Below, one piece after another: positions 9,579 through 17,999 of a stretch of 64,000 nt of DNA. Within the stretch, counting starts at the first letter, position 1; the number at the start of each line of letters is the position of its first letter. Origin of the DNA: Mesorhizobium huakuii (GTDB lineage Bacteria > Pseudomonadota > Alphaproteobacteria > Rhizobiales > Rhizobiaceae); the NCBI RefSeq assembly GCF_014189455.1, contig NZ_CP050296.1, positions 5,576,001-5,640,000 of the forward strand, written 5' to 3'. Both the position numbers and the translations under genes were made by a program. The notes beneath the pieces were generated by a model that was not told where the DNA came from, searched no databases, and saw nothing but the letters and a program-made list of their open reading frames with translations.

Positions 9579-10343
9579 TCAGCGTGAAACCGCTTCGTTG
9601 GTGTAGCGCTCCCAGCCCTTGGGGCCGAGATGCTCCTGCGGCATGAAGCGCATCTTATAATTCATCTTGCGCGAGCCGTTGACCCAGTAGCCGAGGTAGA
9701 CATGGGGCAGGCCCATCGCTCTGGCGCGGGCGATATGATCGAGGATCATGAACGTGCCGAGCGAACGCTCCTCGAATTCGGGATTGAAATAGGAATAGAC
9801 CATCGACAGGCCGTCGGCCATTTTGTCGGTGAGCGCCACCGCGATGAGTTCGCCCTGGCCCTTGCCGGTGATGAAAGTGTCAGGCCCGCGCCGCCTGTAT
9901 TCGATCACCTTGGTGTCGACATGGGTATCCTCGACCATCATGGCATAGTCGAGCACCGTCATGTCAGACATGCCGCCACGGCGGTGGCGGGCATCGAGAT
10001 AGCTGCGGAACAGCGAGTATTGTTCGGTCGAGGGCTCGGCATTGTGCATGGCGCCGACGAGGTCGGAATTGTGCTGCAGCACGCGCTTCATGTTGCGGCT
10101 GGCGGTGAATTCCTGGGCGAGGATGCGCACGGAGACGCAGGCGCGGCAGGTCTCGCAGGCCGGCCTGTAGGCGATGTTCTGCGAGCGCCGGAAGCCACCT
10201 TGCGTCAAGAGATCGTTCATCTCCGACGCCTTGTCGCCGACCAGATGCGTAAACACCTTGCGCTCGAACTGACCGTCGAGATAGGGGCACGGCGACGGCG
10301 CGGTCAGGAAGAACTGCGGCGACTGGGTCGGATGCTGCGTCAT
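9579..10343 (-). CDS. bpt: aspartate/glutamate leucyltransferase
   Basis: 254 aa L/F-type N-end rule transferase that attaches leucine from Leu-tRNA to N-terminal Asp or Glu, marking proteins for ClpAP/ClpS. The ATE_N part shows [15 protein letters not shown] and the Cys-containing [14 protein letters not shown]. The C-terminal GNAT-like part carries [16 protein letters not shown] and [20 protein letters not shown], all hallmarks of the Bpt family, and the length is normal. It is monocistronic, with an RDD-family gene upstream on the same strand 140 bases away. Confidence 0.95.
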   Translation of the reverse strand: MTQHPTQSPQFFLTAPSPCPYLDGQFERKVFTHLVGDKASEMNDLLTQGGFRRSQNIAYRPACETCRACVSVRILAQEFTASRNMKRVLQHNSDLVGAMHNAEPSTEQYSLFRSYLDARHRRGGMSDMTVLDYAMMVEDTHVDTKVIEYRRRGPDTFITGKGQGELIAVALTDKMADGLSMVYSYFNPEFEERSLGTFMILDHIARARAMGLPHVYLGYWVNGSRKMNYKMRFMPQEHLGPKGWERYTNEAVSR

Positions 10344-10483
10344 CTAAGTCTTGGAAACACTCCTTTCGAGTCGCTCTACCTTTGGCGCGGAAAGCGAAAA
10401 ATTCAACAGGATTGTGAAGGTACGCGCAATCGGATGCCTTCACATTTGCGCCGACGAGGCGGAAGCGCTCCCGAAAACTGCCT

Positions 10484-10954
10484 TTAACGGCCGCTGCGGC
10501 TGACTACCGTGCCGAGCAGAAGGTCGTGCAGCGTGCGCTTGCGGTCGGAGAACAAGGTCACCAGCAGGACCAGCGGCGACAGGATGACGTTGCCGGCCCA
10601 GAACAGCACGGAATGGACGACCGCGGTCAGGCCGTCGATCGGCCGGCCGTCGAGACGGTCGAGGCGGATGCCCATCACCTTCATGCCCGTGGTCGCCTGG
10701 TCGGCGCTGCCCAGCGTGTTCCAGATGTAGAGGATGGCGACGGCCGGCACCAGGATGCCGAACAGCATCCAGCCGAGACCGAGCGTCAAAAGCCCGAGGA
10801 AAAACACCAATATGGCGAACGGAATGGTGAGCAGCGCGACGATGATGTAGTCGAGCACGAAGGCCAGGATGCGCCTTGTGCGCACGCCTTCGTAGGCCCT
10901 GACATCGTCGAGCCTTGTGTTGATGATTTCGCCGTCGAGAACGCGCGCGTTCAT
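10484..10954 (-). CDS. RDD family membrane protein
   Basis: 156 aa with an N-terminal soluble segment, then VRTRRILAFVLDYIIVALLTIPFAILVFF, where the R-x(n)-D...D pattern that names the RDD family (PF06271) is visible, a second helix pair around GWMLFGILVPAVAILYIWNTLG, and a C-terminal helix. Some RDD proteins act in Na+/H+ exchange or quality control, but the role here is unknown. A clear Shine-Dalgarno (GAGGAAA) precedes the ATG at 10954. Confidence 0.9.
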   Translation of the reverse strand: MNARVLDGEIINTRLDDVRAYEGVRTRRILAFVLDYIIVALLTIPFAILVFFLGLLTLGLGWMLFGILVPAVAILYIWNTLGSADQATTGMKVMGIRLDRLDGRPIDGLTAVVHSVLFWAGNVILSPLVLLVTLFSDRKRTLHDLLLGTVVSRSGR

Positions 10955-11170
10955 GTCATTTCCTCGTAACAGGGCCCGACATAGGGTGCGGGCCGCTCGA
11001 TGATGAAATGGTGAAGGCCTGTGTCGGAATCAAGGTCGGCGCTTTCCGGAGCGCAGGGATCGAGCGACGCAAGACACGATCCGAATCGGTTGAATTTGCC
11101 GCGCGGATGGCATTAGCTTGTTGCGGCGCAACAAAAGCACTCTGAAGCAGAGGCGAGGGGACGGGGAAAT

Positions 11171-12559
11171 ATGGACTACGACATGCTGGTCATCGGCAGC
11201 GGCCCCTCGGGCCGCCGCGCCGCGGTGCAGTCGGCCAAGCTCGGCAAATCGGTGCTGGTGGTCGACCGCGGCCGGCGTCTCGGCGGCGTCTCCGTGCACA
11301 CCGGCACCATCCCCTCGAAGACGCTGCGCGAGACGGTGCTCAACCTTTCCGGCTGGCGCGAGCGCGGTTTTTATGGACGCGGCTACAGGGTCAAGCAGGA
11401 TATTTCCGTCGGCGACCTGATCGAGCGCCTGCACAAGACGCTCGATCATGAGGTCGAGGTGCTGCAGCACCAGTTCATGCGCAACACCGTCAAGAGCGCC
11501 CGCGCGGCGGTAAAATTTCTCGGCCCCAACAAGGTCAGCCTGACATCGGACAATGGCGACTACAGCGAGGTCGGCTTCGCCAATGCACTGATTGCGGTCG
11601 GCACCAGGCCACACCGGCCGCGCGACGTGCCTTTCGACAAGACCCGCGTCTTCGACAGTGACGAGATGCTGGAGCTCGACCGCCTGCCGCGCACGCTGAC
11701 GGTGATTGGCGGCGGCGTCATCGGCGTCGAATACGCGACGATCTTTTCCGCGCTCGACGTGCCGGTGACGCTGGTCGAGCCGCGCAACTCCATCCTTGAT
11801 TTCGTCGACCGCGAGATCGTCGACGATTTCATCCACCAGATGCGTGATCGCGGCATGACGATAAGACTGGGCAGCGCGGTGAAGGAAATCCGCTCCAAAC
11901 CCGAAGCCGCCGAGGTGGAGCTGGCCGACGGCCGCACCATTCGCTCGGAGGTCGTGCTCTACGCCGCCGGCCGCACCGGCAATGTCGGCAGCCTGGGTCT
12001 CGACGTGGTCGGCATCGAGGCGGACTCCCGAGGCCGCATCAAGGTCGATCCGCAGACGTTTCAGACCAGCGTGCCCAACATCTACGCCGCCGGCGACGTC
12101 ATCGGCTTTCCGAGCCTGGCTTCAACCTCGATGGAGCAGGGCAGGGTGGCCGCCTGCCATGCTTTCGGCGTGACCCTGCCGCCACCGCCGGAAACATTCC
12201 CCTATGGCATCTATGCGGTGCCGGAAATCTCGACCGTCGGCCAGTCCGAGGAGCAGGTGCGCCAGAGTGGCGGCGCCTACGAGGTCGGTGTCGCGCGCTT
12301 CCGCGAGACCTCGCGCGGCCACATCATGGGCGTCGACACCGGCTTCCTGAAACTGTTGTTTTCGATCGAAACGCGGCGACTGCTCGGTGCGCACATCGTC
12401 GGCGAGGGCGCCACCGAGCTCATTCATATCGGTCAGGCCGTCATCAACCTTGGCGGCACGGTCGACTTCTTCGTCAACAACACCTTCAACTATCCGACGC
12501 TGGCGGAAGCCTACAAGATCGCCGGGCTCGATGCATGGAACCGGATGGGGCGAGGGTAA
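11171..12559 (+). CDS. sthA: Si-specific NAD(P)+ transhydrogenase (soluble)
   Basis: 462 aa flavoprotein that transfers hydride between NADPH and NAD+. The FAD-binding motif GSGPSGRRAA is at residues 8-17. The disulphide motif of related reductases (CxxxxC) is replaced by HTGTIPSKTLRE, the signature that separates SthA from lipoamide and glutathione reductases. The NAD(P)-binding GGGVIGVEYATIF follows at about 180, and the C-terminal dimerisation domain carries the VGEGATELIHIGQ stretch. It has a GGGGA ribosome site and an upstream promoter region shared with the divergent RDD gene. It ends 3 bases before the convergent binding-protein gene, with no terminator visible between them. Confidence 0.95.
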   Translation: MDYDMLVIGSGPSGRRAAVQSAKLGKSVLVVDRGRRLGGVSVHTGTIPSKTLRETVLNLSGWRERGFYGRGYRVKQDISVGDLIERLHKTLDHEVEVLQHQFMRNTVKSARAAVKFLGPNKVSLTSDNGDYSEVGFANALIAVGTRPHRPRDVPFDKTRVFDSDEMLELDRLPRTLTVIGGGVIGVEYATIFSALDVPVTLVEPRNSILDFVDREIVDDFIHQMRDRGMTIRLGSAVKEIRSKPEAAEVELADGRTIRSEVVLYAAGRTGNVGSLGLDVVGIEADSRGRIKVDPQTFQTSVPNIYAAGDVIGFPSLASTSMEQGRVAACHAFGVTLPPPPETFPYGIYAVPEISTVGQSEEQVRQSGGAYEVGVARFRETSRGHIMGVDTGFLKLLFSIETRRLLGAHIVGEGATELIHIGQAVINLGGTVDFFVNNTFNYPTLAEAYKIAGLDAWNRMGRG

Positions 12560-12562
12560 GCC

Positions 12563-13669
12563 TTAGCTGTCCATCTGGGCGAGCAGCGCCAGCATAACGT
12601 CGGCTGATGGCATCGGCAGCACCGCCTCGATTTCCGCCGGTCTCACCCCGGCTATGGCGTCGGCATCACCCGCAACGGTGCCGAGCGGTCCGCGGAACCC
12701 GTGCTTGGACCAGGCAAGCTCTTGTAGCTTCGGGCTGGTCAGCGCCTCCAGCAGCCGGTCGACCGCGGGATCGACGACGATCAGAGGATGCGCCGAGTAG
12801 ACAGTCGGCCGGGGGTAGAGGATTTCGGGCTTGGCGCCCATGCCCGCCTGCACCCTTTGCCAGCGCGCCGGGTCGGCGAGCGCCCATTCGACCAGCTGGT
12901 TTTCATAGCCGACCACCATCGGCTCGGCGCCAAGGCCGCCAGCGATGTACTGATCGAACAGTTTTCCCGACGACGACGATTTCAGGCCCATGCTGCGGAA
13001 GATCGCCTTGGCCTGGTCGCCGTGCTGCGCCAGCAGCTCCTGCGTTGCCACGTCGCCGCTCATTAGGCTGAGCACCAGGCCGGCGAACATGAAGCCGGAG
13101 TTGGAACGGTTGGGATCGGTGGAGACGATGCGGGCCCGGCCATAAAGCTCGCCGATGCCGAGATCCGACCAGTTCTTGCCGGCCAGAATGGCGTCAAGCA
13201 AGGCCTTGAGGTCGAGCTGATTGTAGCCGCCCTTGGCGGCGACCGTGACCAGTCCGCTCTTCTTCAGCCCTTCGACCACCGGCCCCCAAGTGTAGACGAC
13301 GATCGGCGAGTTGAGCACCACCTGGTCGTTGCGGATCGCCACGCCGCTCTTGCGGGCGAGATCGACCATGATCGAAGAGGATGGCCACAGAAATTGCGGT
13401 TTCTGCGACAGAAGTGCTGCTTCCCGCACCATCTCGACGGAACCTGCAACACGCGCGTCGAGCTCCAGCCCGTAGCCGCCCAGCGCATGGACGACATCCG
13501 GATCGGCCAGGAACGCCTGCTTCTCGCCGCCGATGAAGCCGAACAGATGCGCCTTGTTGCCGAGATAGCCGCGGAATTCGGGGCGATCCTTGAGTGTCAG
13601 ATAGCCGCCGGTGCCGGCGGCGGCCGCACCCAGCAGACCCAGTCCAAAAGCGCGGCGCGAAATGGCCAT
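12563..13669 (-). CDS. Tat-exported extracellular solute-binding-like protein of the telA operon
   Basis: 368 aa. The N-terminus, MAISRRAFGLGLLGAAAAG, is a twin-arginine type signal (SRRxFG plus a short hydrophobic stretch). The rest resembles a periplasmic binding-protein fold of the substrate-binding type, with the segment VSTDPNRSNSGFMFAGLVLSLM matching the ATQSNSGASAYLAML region of the VWA lipoprotein encoded two genes upstream, so the two are distant paralogues. It is the last gene of a four-gene operon; its ATG overlaps the xpaC stop codon by one base (TGATG), implying translational coupling. No permease or ATPase is nearby, so classical ABC import is unlikely. Ligand unknown. Confidence 0.75.
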   Translation of the reverse strand: MAISRRAFGLGLLGAAAAGTGGYLTLKDRPEFRGYLGNKAHLFGFIGGEKQAFLADPDVVHALGGYGLELDARVAGSVEMVREAALLSQKPQFLWPSSSIMVDLARKSGVAIRNDQVVLNSPIVVYTWGPVVEGLKKSGLVTVAAKGGYNQLDLKALLDAILAGKNWSDLGIGELYGRARIVSTDPNRSNSGFMFAGLVLSLMSGDVATQELLAQHGDQAKAIFRSMGLKSSSSGKLFDQYIAGGLGAEPMVVGYENQLVEWALADPARWQRVQAGMGAKPEILYPRPTVYSAHPLIVVDPAVDRLLEALTSPKLQELAWSKHGFRGPLGTVAGDADAIAGVRPAEIEAVLPMPSADVMLALLAQMDS

Positions 13670-14286
13670 CAGCGACCAATATCCTCTTTCAGCGACTCCT
13701 GAATGAGTCGCAGGTCTACGTCGAGCGTGCCGAGTTCGGAGTCGGCGAGGCTGTCTGCATAATGCCTGAAAGCATCCTGAAGCTTGGTGATGACCGCGCC
13801 GATATTGGCGAGCCGCGCCTGGCTTGGCGCGCGCCGGCTGGCCAGCGCCGCATAGCCTTCCGAGACCTCGGCCGCCTGCGGCACATAATAGGTCAGGAAC
13901 CGCCGCACGGCGGGCGCGCTTTCAGGCTTGGCCTCGACCCTGGTGATCACGTCGGCGGCGATGTCGGACAGGTTCTTCACTTTTGCCGCCATGTCCTTGT
14001 CGGAAATGGTCCGGGCGGTTGCGGCCAGGCGGTCCGCCGCCGGCTGGGCTTGCGCCAGCAGTTCGCGCGCAAACGCAACCCGGCTGCCACTGAGCGAATT
14101 GAGGTCGAGGCCTTCGAACAGCTGGCGTGGCGCCAGCACGAACACCAGCCCGGCAAAGACAAGTGCTGCGATGATCGCAGATACCAGGAACGGAAAATGG
14201 GTGAGCAGGCTCAGCCCGACCAGCAACGCCGCCGAGACAAGGCCCGCCGCGATCCAGTTCCAGTCGTTGCCGAACAAGCCACGCAT
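13669..14286 (-). CDS. XpaC-like membrane protein (PF10112 type)
   Basis: 205 aa with two transmembrane helices near the N-terminus (WIAAGLVSAALLVGLSLLTHF and LVSAIIAALVFAGLVFVLA), followed by a helical cytoplasmic domain containing VRRFLTYYVPQAAEVSEGYAAL. That is the characteristic region of the 5-bromo-4-chloroindolyl phosphate hydrolysis protein family, an activity named for a Bacillus phenotype and probably not its real function. XpaC and TelA genes are found together in many bacteria and have been proposed to act in membrane-linked stress responses. The ATG at 14286 lies 14 bases after the stop of the upstream gene. Confidence 0.78.
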   Translation of the reverse strand: MRGLFGNDWNWIAAGLVSAALLVGLSLLTHFPFLVSAIIAALVFAGLVFVLAPRQLFEGLDLNSLSGSRVAFARELLAQAQPAADRLAATARTISDKDMAAKVKNLSDIAADVITRVEAKPESAPAVRRFLTYYVPQAAEVSEGYAALASRRAPSQARLANIGAVITKLQDAFRHYADSLADSELGTLDVDLRLIQESLKEDIGR

Positions 14287-14300
14287 CCTAGCCGCGCATC

Positions 14301-15872
14301 TCAGTTGTAGCCGCGAGCGGCGCGGAAGGCGCCCGCCAGATCGCCGCTGCCATCGAATACGCGCGCCGAAGTCGCCTTGGCAAGGCTGTCGAGCTGGCTC
14401 TTGTCGGCATCGCCGAAGGTGATGCCGAACACCGGCACGCGCACCGGCGCGTTGCGCCATTGCTGGAGGAAGAAGTCGGCACTGCCATCCGTCCGTCCAT
14501 CGGTCATGATGATGATCGCCGGCAGGTATTTCGACAGATCCGGCGTCGCGGTGATCTGCTGCAGCGCCTGCTGGGCGCAGGCATACATGTCTGTGCCGCC
14601 GCCGGCGTGCTGGTCGGCTACGGCAGCCAGCAACTGGGCTTGCCCTGCCGCGTCGCCGGTTGCCGCGAAACTGGCACGCACGACGCCGTCGAACGGCAAC
14701 ACGAAGATGTGGTCGGATGGCGTCCACTGCACCAGCACCTCGCTGGCCTTTTCCGGTGTGAACAGGAACTGCGCGGCGGCCTGCAACTGCTTCTCGCCCT
14801 TGTCTTCCATCGAGCCGGAGAAGTCGAAGCATAGCGCCGTCAGCGAAGGCTTGCGCAGCGCCTCCTGATAGAGGTCGAGCGCTTTGCGGATCACCGCCGG
14901 CTCCGGCATGCGGATCGATGTCACCAGTTTGCCCGGGTCGAAATTCCAGTCGGGTTCGGCCGCGGCCTGGATTGCCGAGCCGCCAAGCGGCAGCCGCCGA
15001 CCGGTGTCGGCGATGCGCTTGCGCACCGCATCCGACTGCAGATAGGCGAGCAGGTCGGTGAAGAATTTTTCGACCTCCGGGCCGCGCCCATGGTCGATGA
15101 AGCCGAGCGGCGAATCGCCGACCGCGACGCCGTCGGCCGGGTAGATGGCATAAAGCGGTTCCTTGCCTATCTGCTTTAGCTTGTCGTTGGTCTCCTTCAG
15201 CGTCGCCTCGTAGTTCCACATCGCGTCGTAGACGGTGCCCTTGCTTGCGCTGTCGACATAGAGATCGGCGAGCCAGCCCGACGAACCGGATGAACGCTCG
15301 ACCCCTTGCAGCAGGGCGCTCACCGTTTCACGCACATTCGGATTGTCGAGATCGCCGGGCTCGATCACCTCCTTGCCGCCAAGCGCGCTGGACAGCATGG
15401 CGAGATAGGCACTGGCGCCGGAATTGGACTGCGTCGCCGAGGTCATCAGGAATTTGAGCTTGCCGTCCTTCACAGCGGCCAGGATGTCCTTCATGAAGAC
15501 CGGCTTGCCGATCCAGCCGAGCTCCGCGGCCTTGGATTTGCGCACGCCCAGAATGACCGGCATCTGCGCGATCGAGGTCAGGTTGCGCACCTTGCGGCCG
15601 GAATCGAACAGATCCACCCAAACGCTCGAGGCCGGCCAGACAGCATCCTGGTCAAGTCCGGCGGGCCGTTGCAAGCCAAGGCCGATGTCGAGCGAGCCTT
15701 CATAGGCGAAGGTGCAGGTGGCGCCTTGTTTGGCACAGAATTCCTGCACGATCGGCTCCAGCACCGTGTTTTCGGATCCGGAGACGATCGAGAACTTGAC
15801 GTTGCTCGAATTGCAGGCGGCTAAAAGCACCGCGAAGGCCAGCAGCAGAACGGACGTCAGCGTCTTCGGCAT
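14301..15872 (-). CDS. lipoprotein with N-terminal binding-protein domain and C-terminal VWA domain
   Basis: 523 aa. The signal peptide ends in a lipobox LAAC (Cys20), so the protein is probably anchored to a membrane facing the periplasm. Residues about 25-320 look like a substrate-binding protein (SGSENTVLEPIVQEFC, TQSNSGASAYLAML). From about 340 a von Willebrand factor A domain follows, with a complete metal-ion site: DFSGSM (about 348), GGGTDMY (about 427) and MTDGRTDGS (about 455). A binding-protein/VWA fusion suggests ligand sensing coupled to protein assembly. It is the second gene of the telA operon, 11 bases after telA. Confidence 0.85.
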   Translation of the reverse strand: MPKTLTSVLLLAFAVLLAACNSSNVKFSIVSGSENTVLEPIVQEFCAKQGATCTFAYEGSLDIGLGLQRPAGLDQDAVWPASSVWVDLFDSGRKVRNLTSIAQMPVILGVRKSKAAELGWIGKPVFMKDILAAVKDGKLKFLMTSATQSNSGASAYLAMLSSALGGKEVIEPGDLDNPNVRETVSALLQGVERSSGSSGWLADLYVDSASKGTVYDAMWNYEATLKETNDKLKQIGKEPLYAIYPADGVAVGDSPLGFIDHGRGPEVEKFFTDLLAYLQSDAVRKRIADTGRRLPLGGSAIQAAAEPDWNFDPGKLVTSIRMPEPAVIRKALDLYQEALRKPSLTALCFDFSGSMEDKGEKQLQAAAQFLFTPEKASEVLVQWTPSDHIFVLPFDGVVRASFAATGDAAGQAQLLAAVADQHAGGGTDMYACAQQALQQITATPDLSKYLPAIIIMTDGRTDGSADFFLQQWRNAPVRVPVFGITFGDADKSQLDSLAKATSARVFDGSGDLAGAFRAARGYN

Positions 15873-15883
15873 GGCGGTTCCGA

Positions 15884-16963
15884 TCAGCCTTGAGTCAACG
15901 CTTTCTTCAGATCGAGCGTCATCTGGTCCATCTGTTTCTCAGCGTCGGCCCGCTTCTGGCGGCCTTCCTGCTGGACCTTCAGCACGCCTTGCACCGTGTC
16001 GATGAGGTCGCGGTTGGCCTGCGCCAGCGTCTCGACATCGACGATGCCGCGCTGCGCCTGCTCCTCGATCGAGATCGCCTGGTCCTTCATCATCTTGGAG
16101 GTCTGGCGGATCATCTCGTTGGTGGCGTCCGTCACGGTCTTTTGCAGTTCGAGCGCCGATTTCTGGTTGGTCAGGCCAAGCAGGATGACCATTTTCTGTT
16201 TCCAGGCCGGCACGGTCAGCGCCGAGGTGGCCTGGAGGTTTTCGATCAGGGTCTCGTCGCCGGACTGGACGATGCGGATCTGCGGCAATTGCTGGATGCC
16301 GAGCTGGCGCGCCTGCACCAGATAGAAGACACGCTTTTCCAGCCTGTCGAGCGCCTGCACCGCGTCCTGATAGGTTTGCGCTTCCAGCGTACCACCAACA
16401 TCGCCGCCTCCGGCATCGGCGGCAGCCTTCAATTTCGGCAATTCGTTGGCGCGGTAGTCGTCGACGAATTTCTTGCCCGCCTGCACATAGGCATCGAGCT
16501 TGAGGATGGAGTCTTTCGTCTGCTCGTGCAGGTCGTCGAGCACCGCGATGTCGCGCCGCAGCGTGTCCTTGTGCCGGTCGAGCTCGAGGCCGATGCGGTC
16601 GATCTGGCCGGCCACGTCCTCGTATTTCTCCTTGAAGCGTTCGAGCCGCGCCTTGAACGAGGAAAACAGATTGCTCAAAAACCCCTGATCCTTCAGCGAA
16701 GCCGGGTCGAGGTTCTTGGCCTTCATGATGATGTCGGTCAGCAGGTCGCCGGTGTCGCCAAGGTCACGGTTGCGCAACTGGGACAGGATCTTGTCGGCAT
16801 AGTCGCTGACAGCCTGCTGGGCGCGGTCGCCAAACACCGAAATCGCGGCGCGGTCGCGCACGTCGATGTTGTTTTCAATCGTGGCGATCTCGGCCGGATT
16901 GGCCGCAATGACAGGCAATTGTGAAGTGTCGTCGAGCAAAGTGACGCTGTTCTTGTCGGCCAT
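15884..16963 (-). CDS. telA: TelA family (toxic anion resistance) protein
   Basis: 359 aa, almost entirely alpha-helical and coiled coil, cytoplasmic, matching the TelA/KlaA family (PF05816). Characteristic stretches are KLDAYVQAGKKFVDDYRANELPKL, the LEKRVFYLVQARQLGIQQLPQIRIVQ segment and the C-terminal Gln/Glu-rich helix. Plasmid-borne relatives were linked to tellurite resistance, but chromosomal members are thought to act in envelope or chemical stress. A strong ribosome site (GGGGAGG) precedes the ATG at 16963. It is the first gene of the operon and is preceded by a 175-base region holding its promoter and the 3' end of the esterase gene's neighbourhood. Confidence 0.88.
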   Translation of the reverse strand: MADKNSVTLLDDTSQLPVIAANPAEIATIENNIDVRDRAAISVFGDRAQQAVSDYADKILSQLRNRDLGDTGDLLTDIIMKAKNLDPASLKDQGFLSNLFSSFKARLERFKEKYEDVAGQIDRIGLELDRHKDTLRRDIAVLDDLHEQTKDSILKLDAYVQAGKKFVDDYRANELPKLKAAADAGGGDVGGTLEAQTYQDAVQALDRLEKRVFYLVQARQLGIQQLPQIRIVQSGDETLIENLQATSALTVPAWKQKMVILLGLTNQKSALELQKTVTDATNEMIRQTSKMMKDQAISIEEQAQRGIVDVETLAQANRDLIDTVQGVLKVQQEGRQKRADAEKQMDQMTLDLKKALTQG

Positions 16964-17138
16964 GCAGACCTCCCCTCAGTAGACAGCATCTCGATAGACC
17001 GGATGTAACAGACATATGTCGCCGCTGTGGACAATGGAAGCCACAGCCCATTTCCTTGGTGAATAGTTGCTTTTGTCACACTTATTCTGCTGCTTCCTGC
17101 CGCGAAACAGCCTGCCCGACGCTCACAAGCGGCTCTGC

Positions 17139-17798
17139 CTATGCCATGGCAGCCGATCCCGCCAGCCATTGCCTGACGATGGCGGCGTCCGGATTGCCGA
17201 TTTCGTGACCCGAGGGAATGATCCGGGCGTCGATCTCGGCGCCGTGCTGGTTGAGCAGCGTCACCAGCGCCGGCGCGAAGGGTCCGTAGGTCTCGTCGGC
17301 GGCTCCGGCGATGATCAGCGTCCGGGTTCCCGCAAGGTCTGTCGCCGGTACCTGGTCGAGCACCGGCATTGGCCTCAGCAGCGCCGCCCTGCGGACGATG
17401 CCCGGATGAAGCAGCATCAGGCTGGAAACCAGATTGGCGCCGTTCGAATAGCCAAGGAATGTCGCGCGATCGAGATCGAGCCCATGGCGTTTGGCGGCCT
17501 CGCTTGCGAACGAGGCGAAAGCCGCCGTTTCGGCGAGGATGCTCTCCTGTTCGAAGCGCGTCGGGGTAATCCGCTCGAACCAGCGGAAACCGTCCTCCTG
17601 GGGAATGCGGCCACGCGCCGCGACCATCATGGCATCAGGCGCGATCCGTCTGGCCAGCGGGACCAGAGTGGTCTCGTCGACACCAGATCCATGCAGCAGG
17701 AACAGGCATTCACGGCTGTTGCCGCCTGCGTCGTGGATGCGATAGGGAAAGGCCAGATCCATGAGCAGTGGGCCGTTTTCAACGCTGTCGCCAGTCAT
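17139..17798 (-). CDS. alpha/beta hydrolase of the carboxylesterase/phospholipase type
   Basis: 219 aa single-domain hydrolase. The oxyanion motif LLHGSG lies at about residue 34. The nucleophile elbow GYSNGA (G-x-S-x-G) has Ser at about 115, the acid is Asp in GAADETYG, and the His is in PSGHEIG near the C-terminus, so the catalytic set is complete. It groups by pattern with the small YpfH/PF02230 esterases. The substrate is unknown. It is monocistronic on the minus strand. Confidence 0.85.
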   Translation of the reverse strand: MTGDSVENGPLLMDLAFPYRIHDAGGNSRECLFLLHGSGVDETTLVPLARRIAPDAMMVAARGRIPQEDGFRWFERITPTRFEQESILAETAAFASFASEAAKRHGLDLDRATFLGYSNGANLVSSLMLLHPGIVRRAALLRPMPVLDQVPATDLAGTRTLIIAGAADETYGPFAPALVTLLNQHGAEIDARIIPSGHEIGNPDAAIVRQWLAGSAAMA

Positions 17799-17999
17799 CC
17801 CGCATCCTCTTGATTATATGAGGTTCCGCTCAATTTGCCGGCTTCAAAACGCAATATTTTCATGCTCCGCGAAAGTTGATCGAACCATGCGCATTCCAGC
17901 CCGTTTCTGCGCCGATACACTCCGCGTGGGAGGAATCGAAGCGGTGCGTCGGGGGTCGCATTGCTGGACATGAACAACCAGCTTTGAGGCCTTTTGTCG

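Noticed and set aside
14287..15219. Long upstream extension of the xpaC frame across the VWA gene
   Set aside because: The extension overlaps the lipoprotein-VWA gene entirely and gives an Arg/Gly/Pro-rich chain; XpaC starts at the ATG at 14286.
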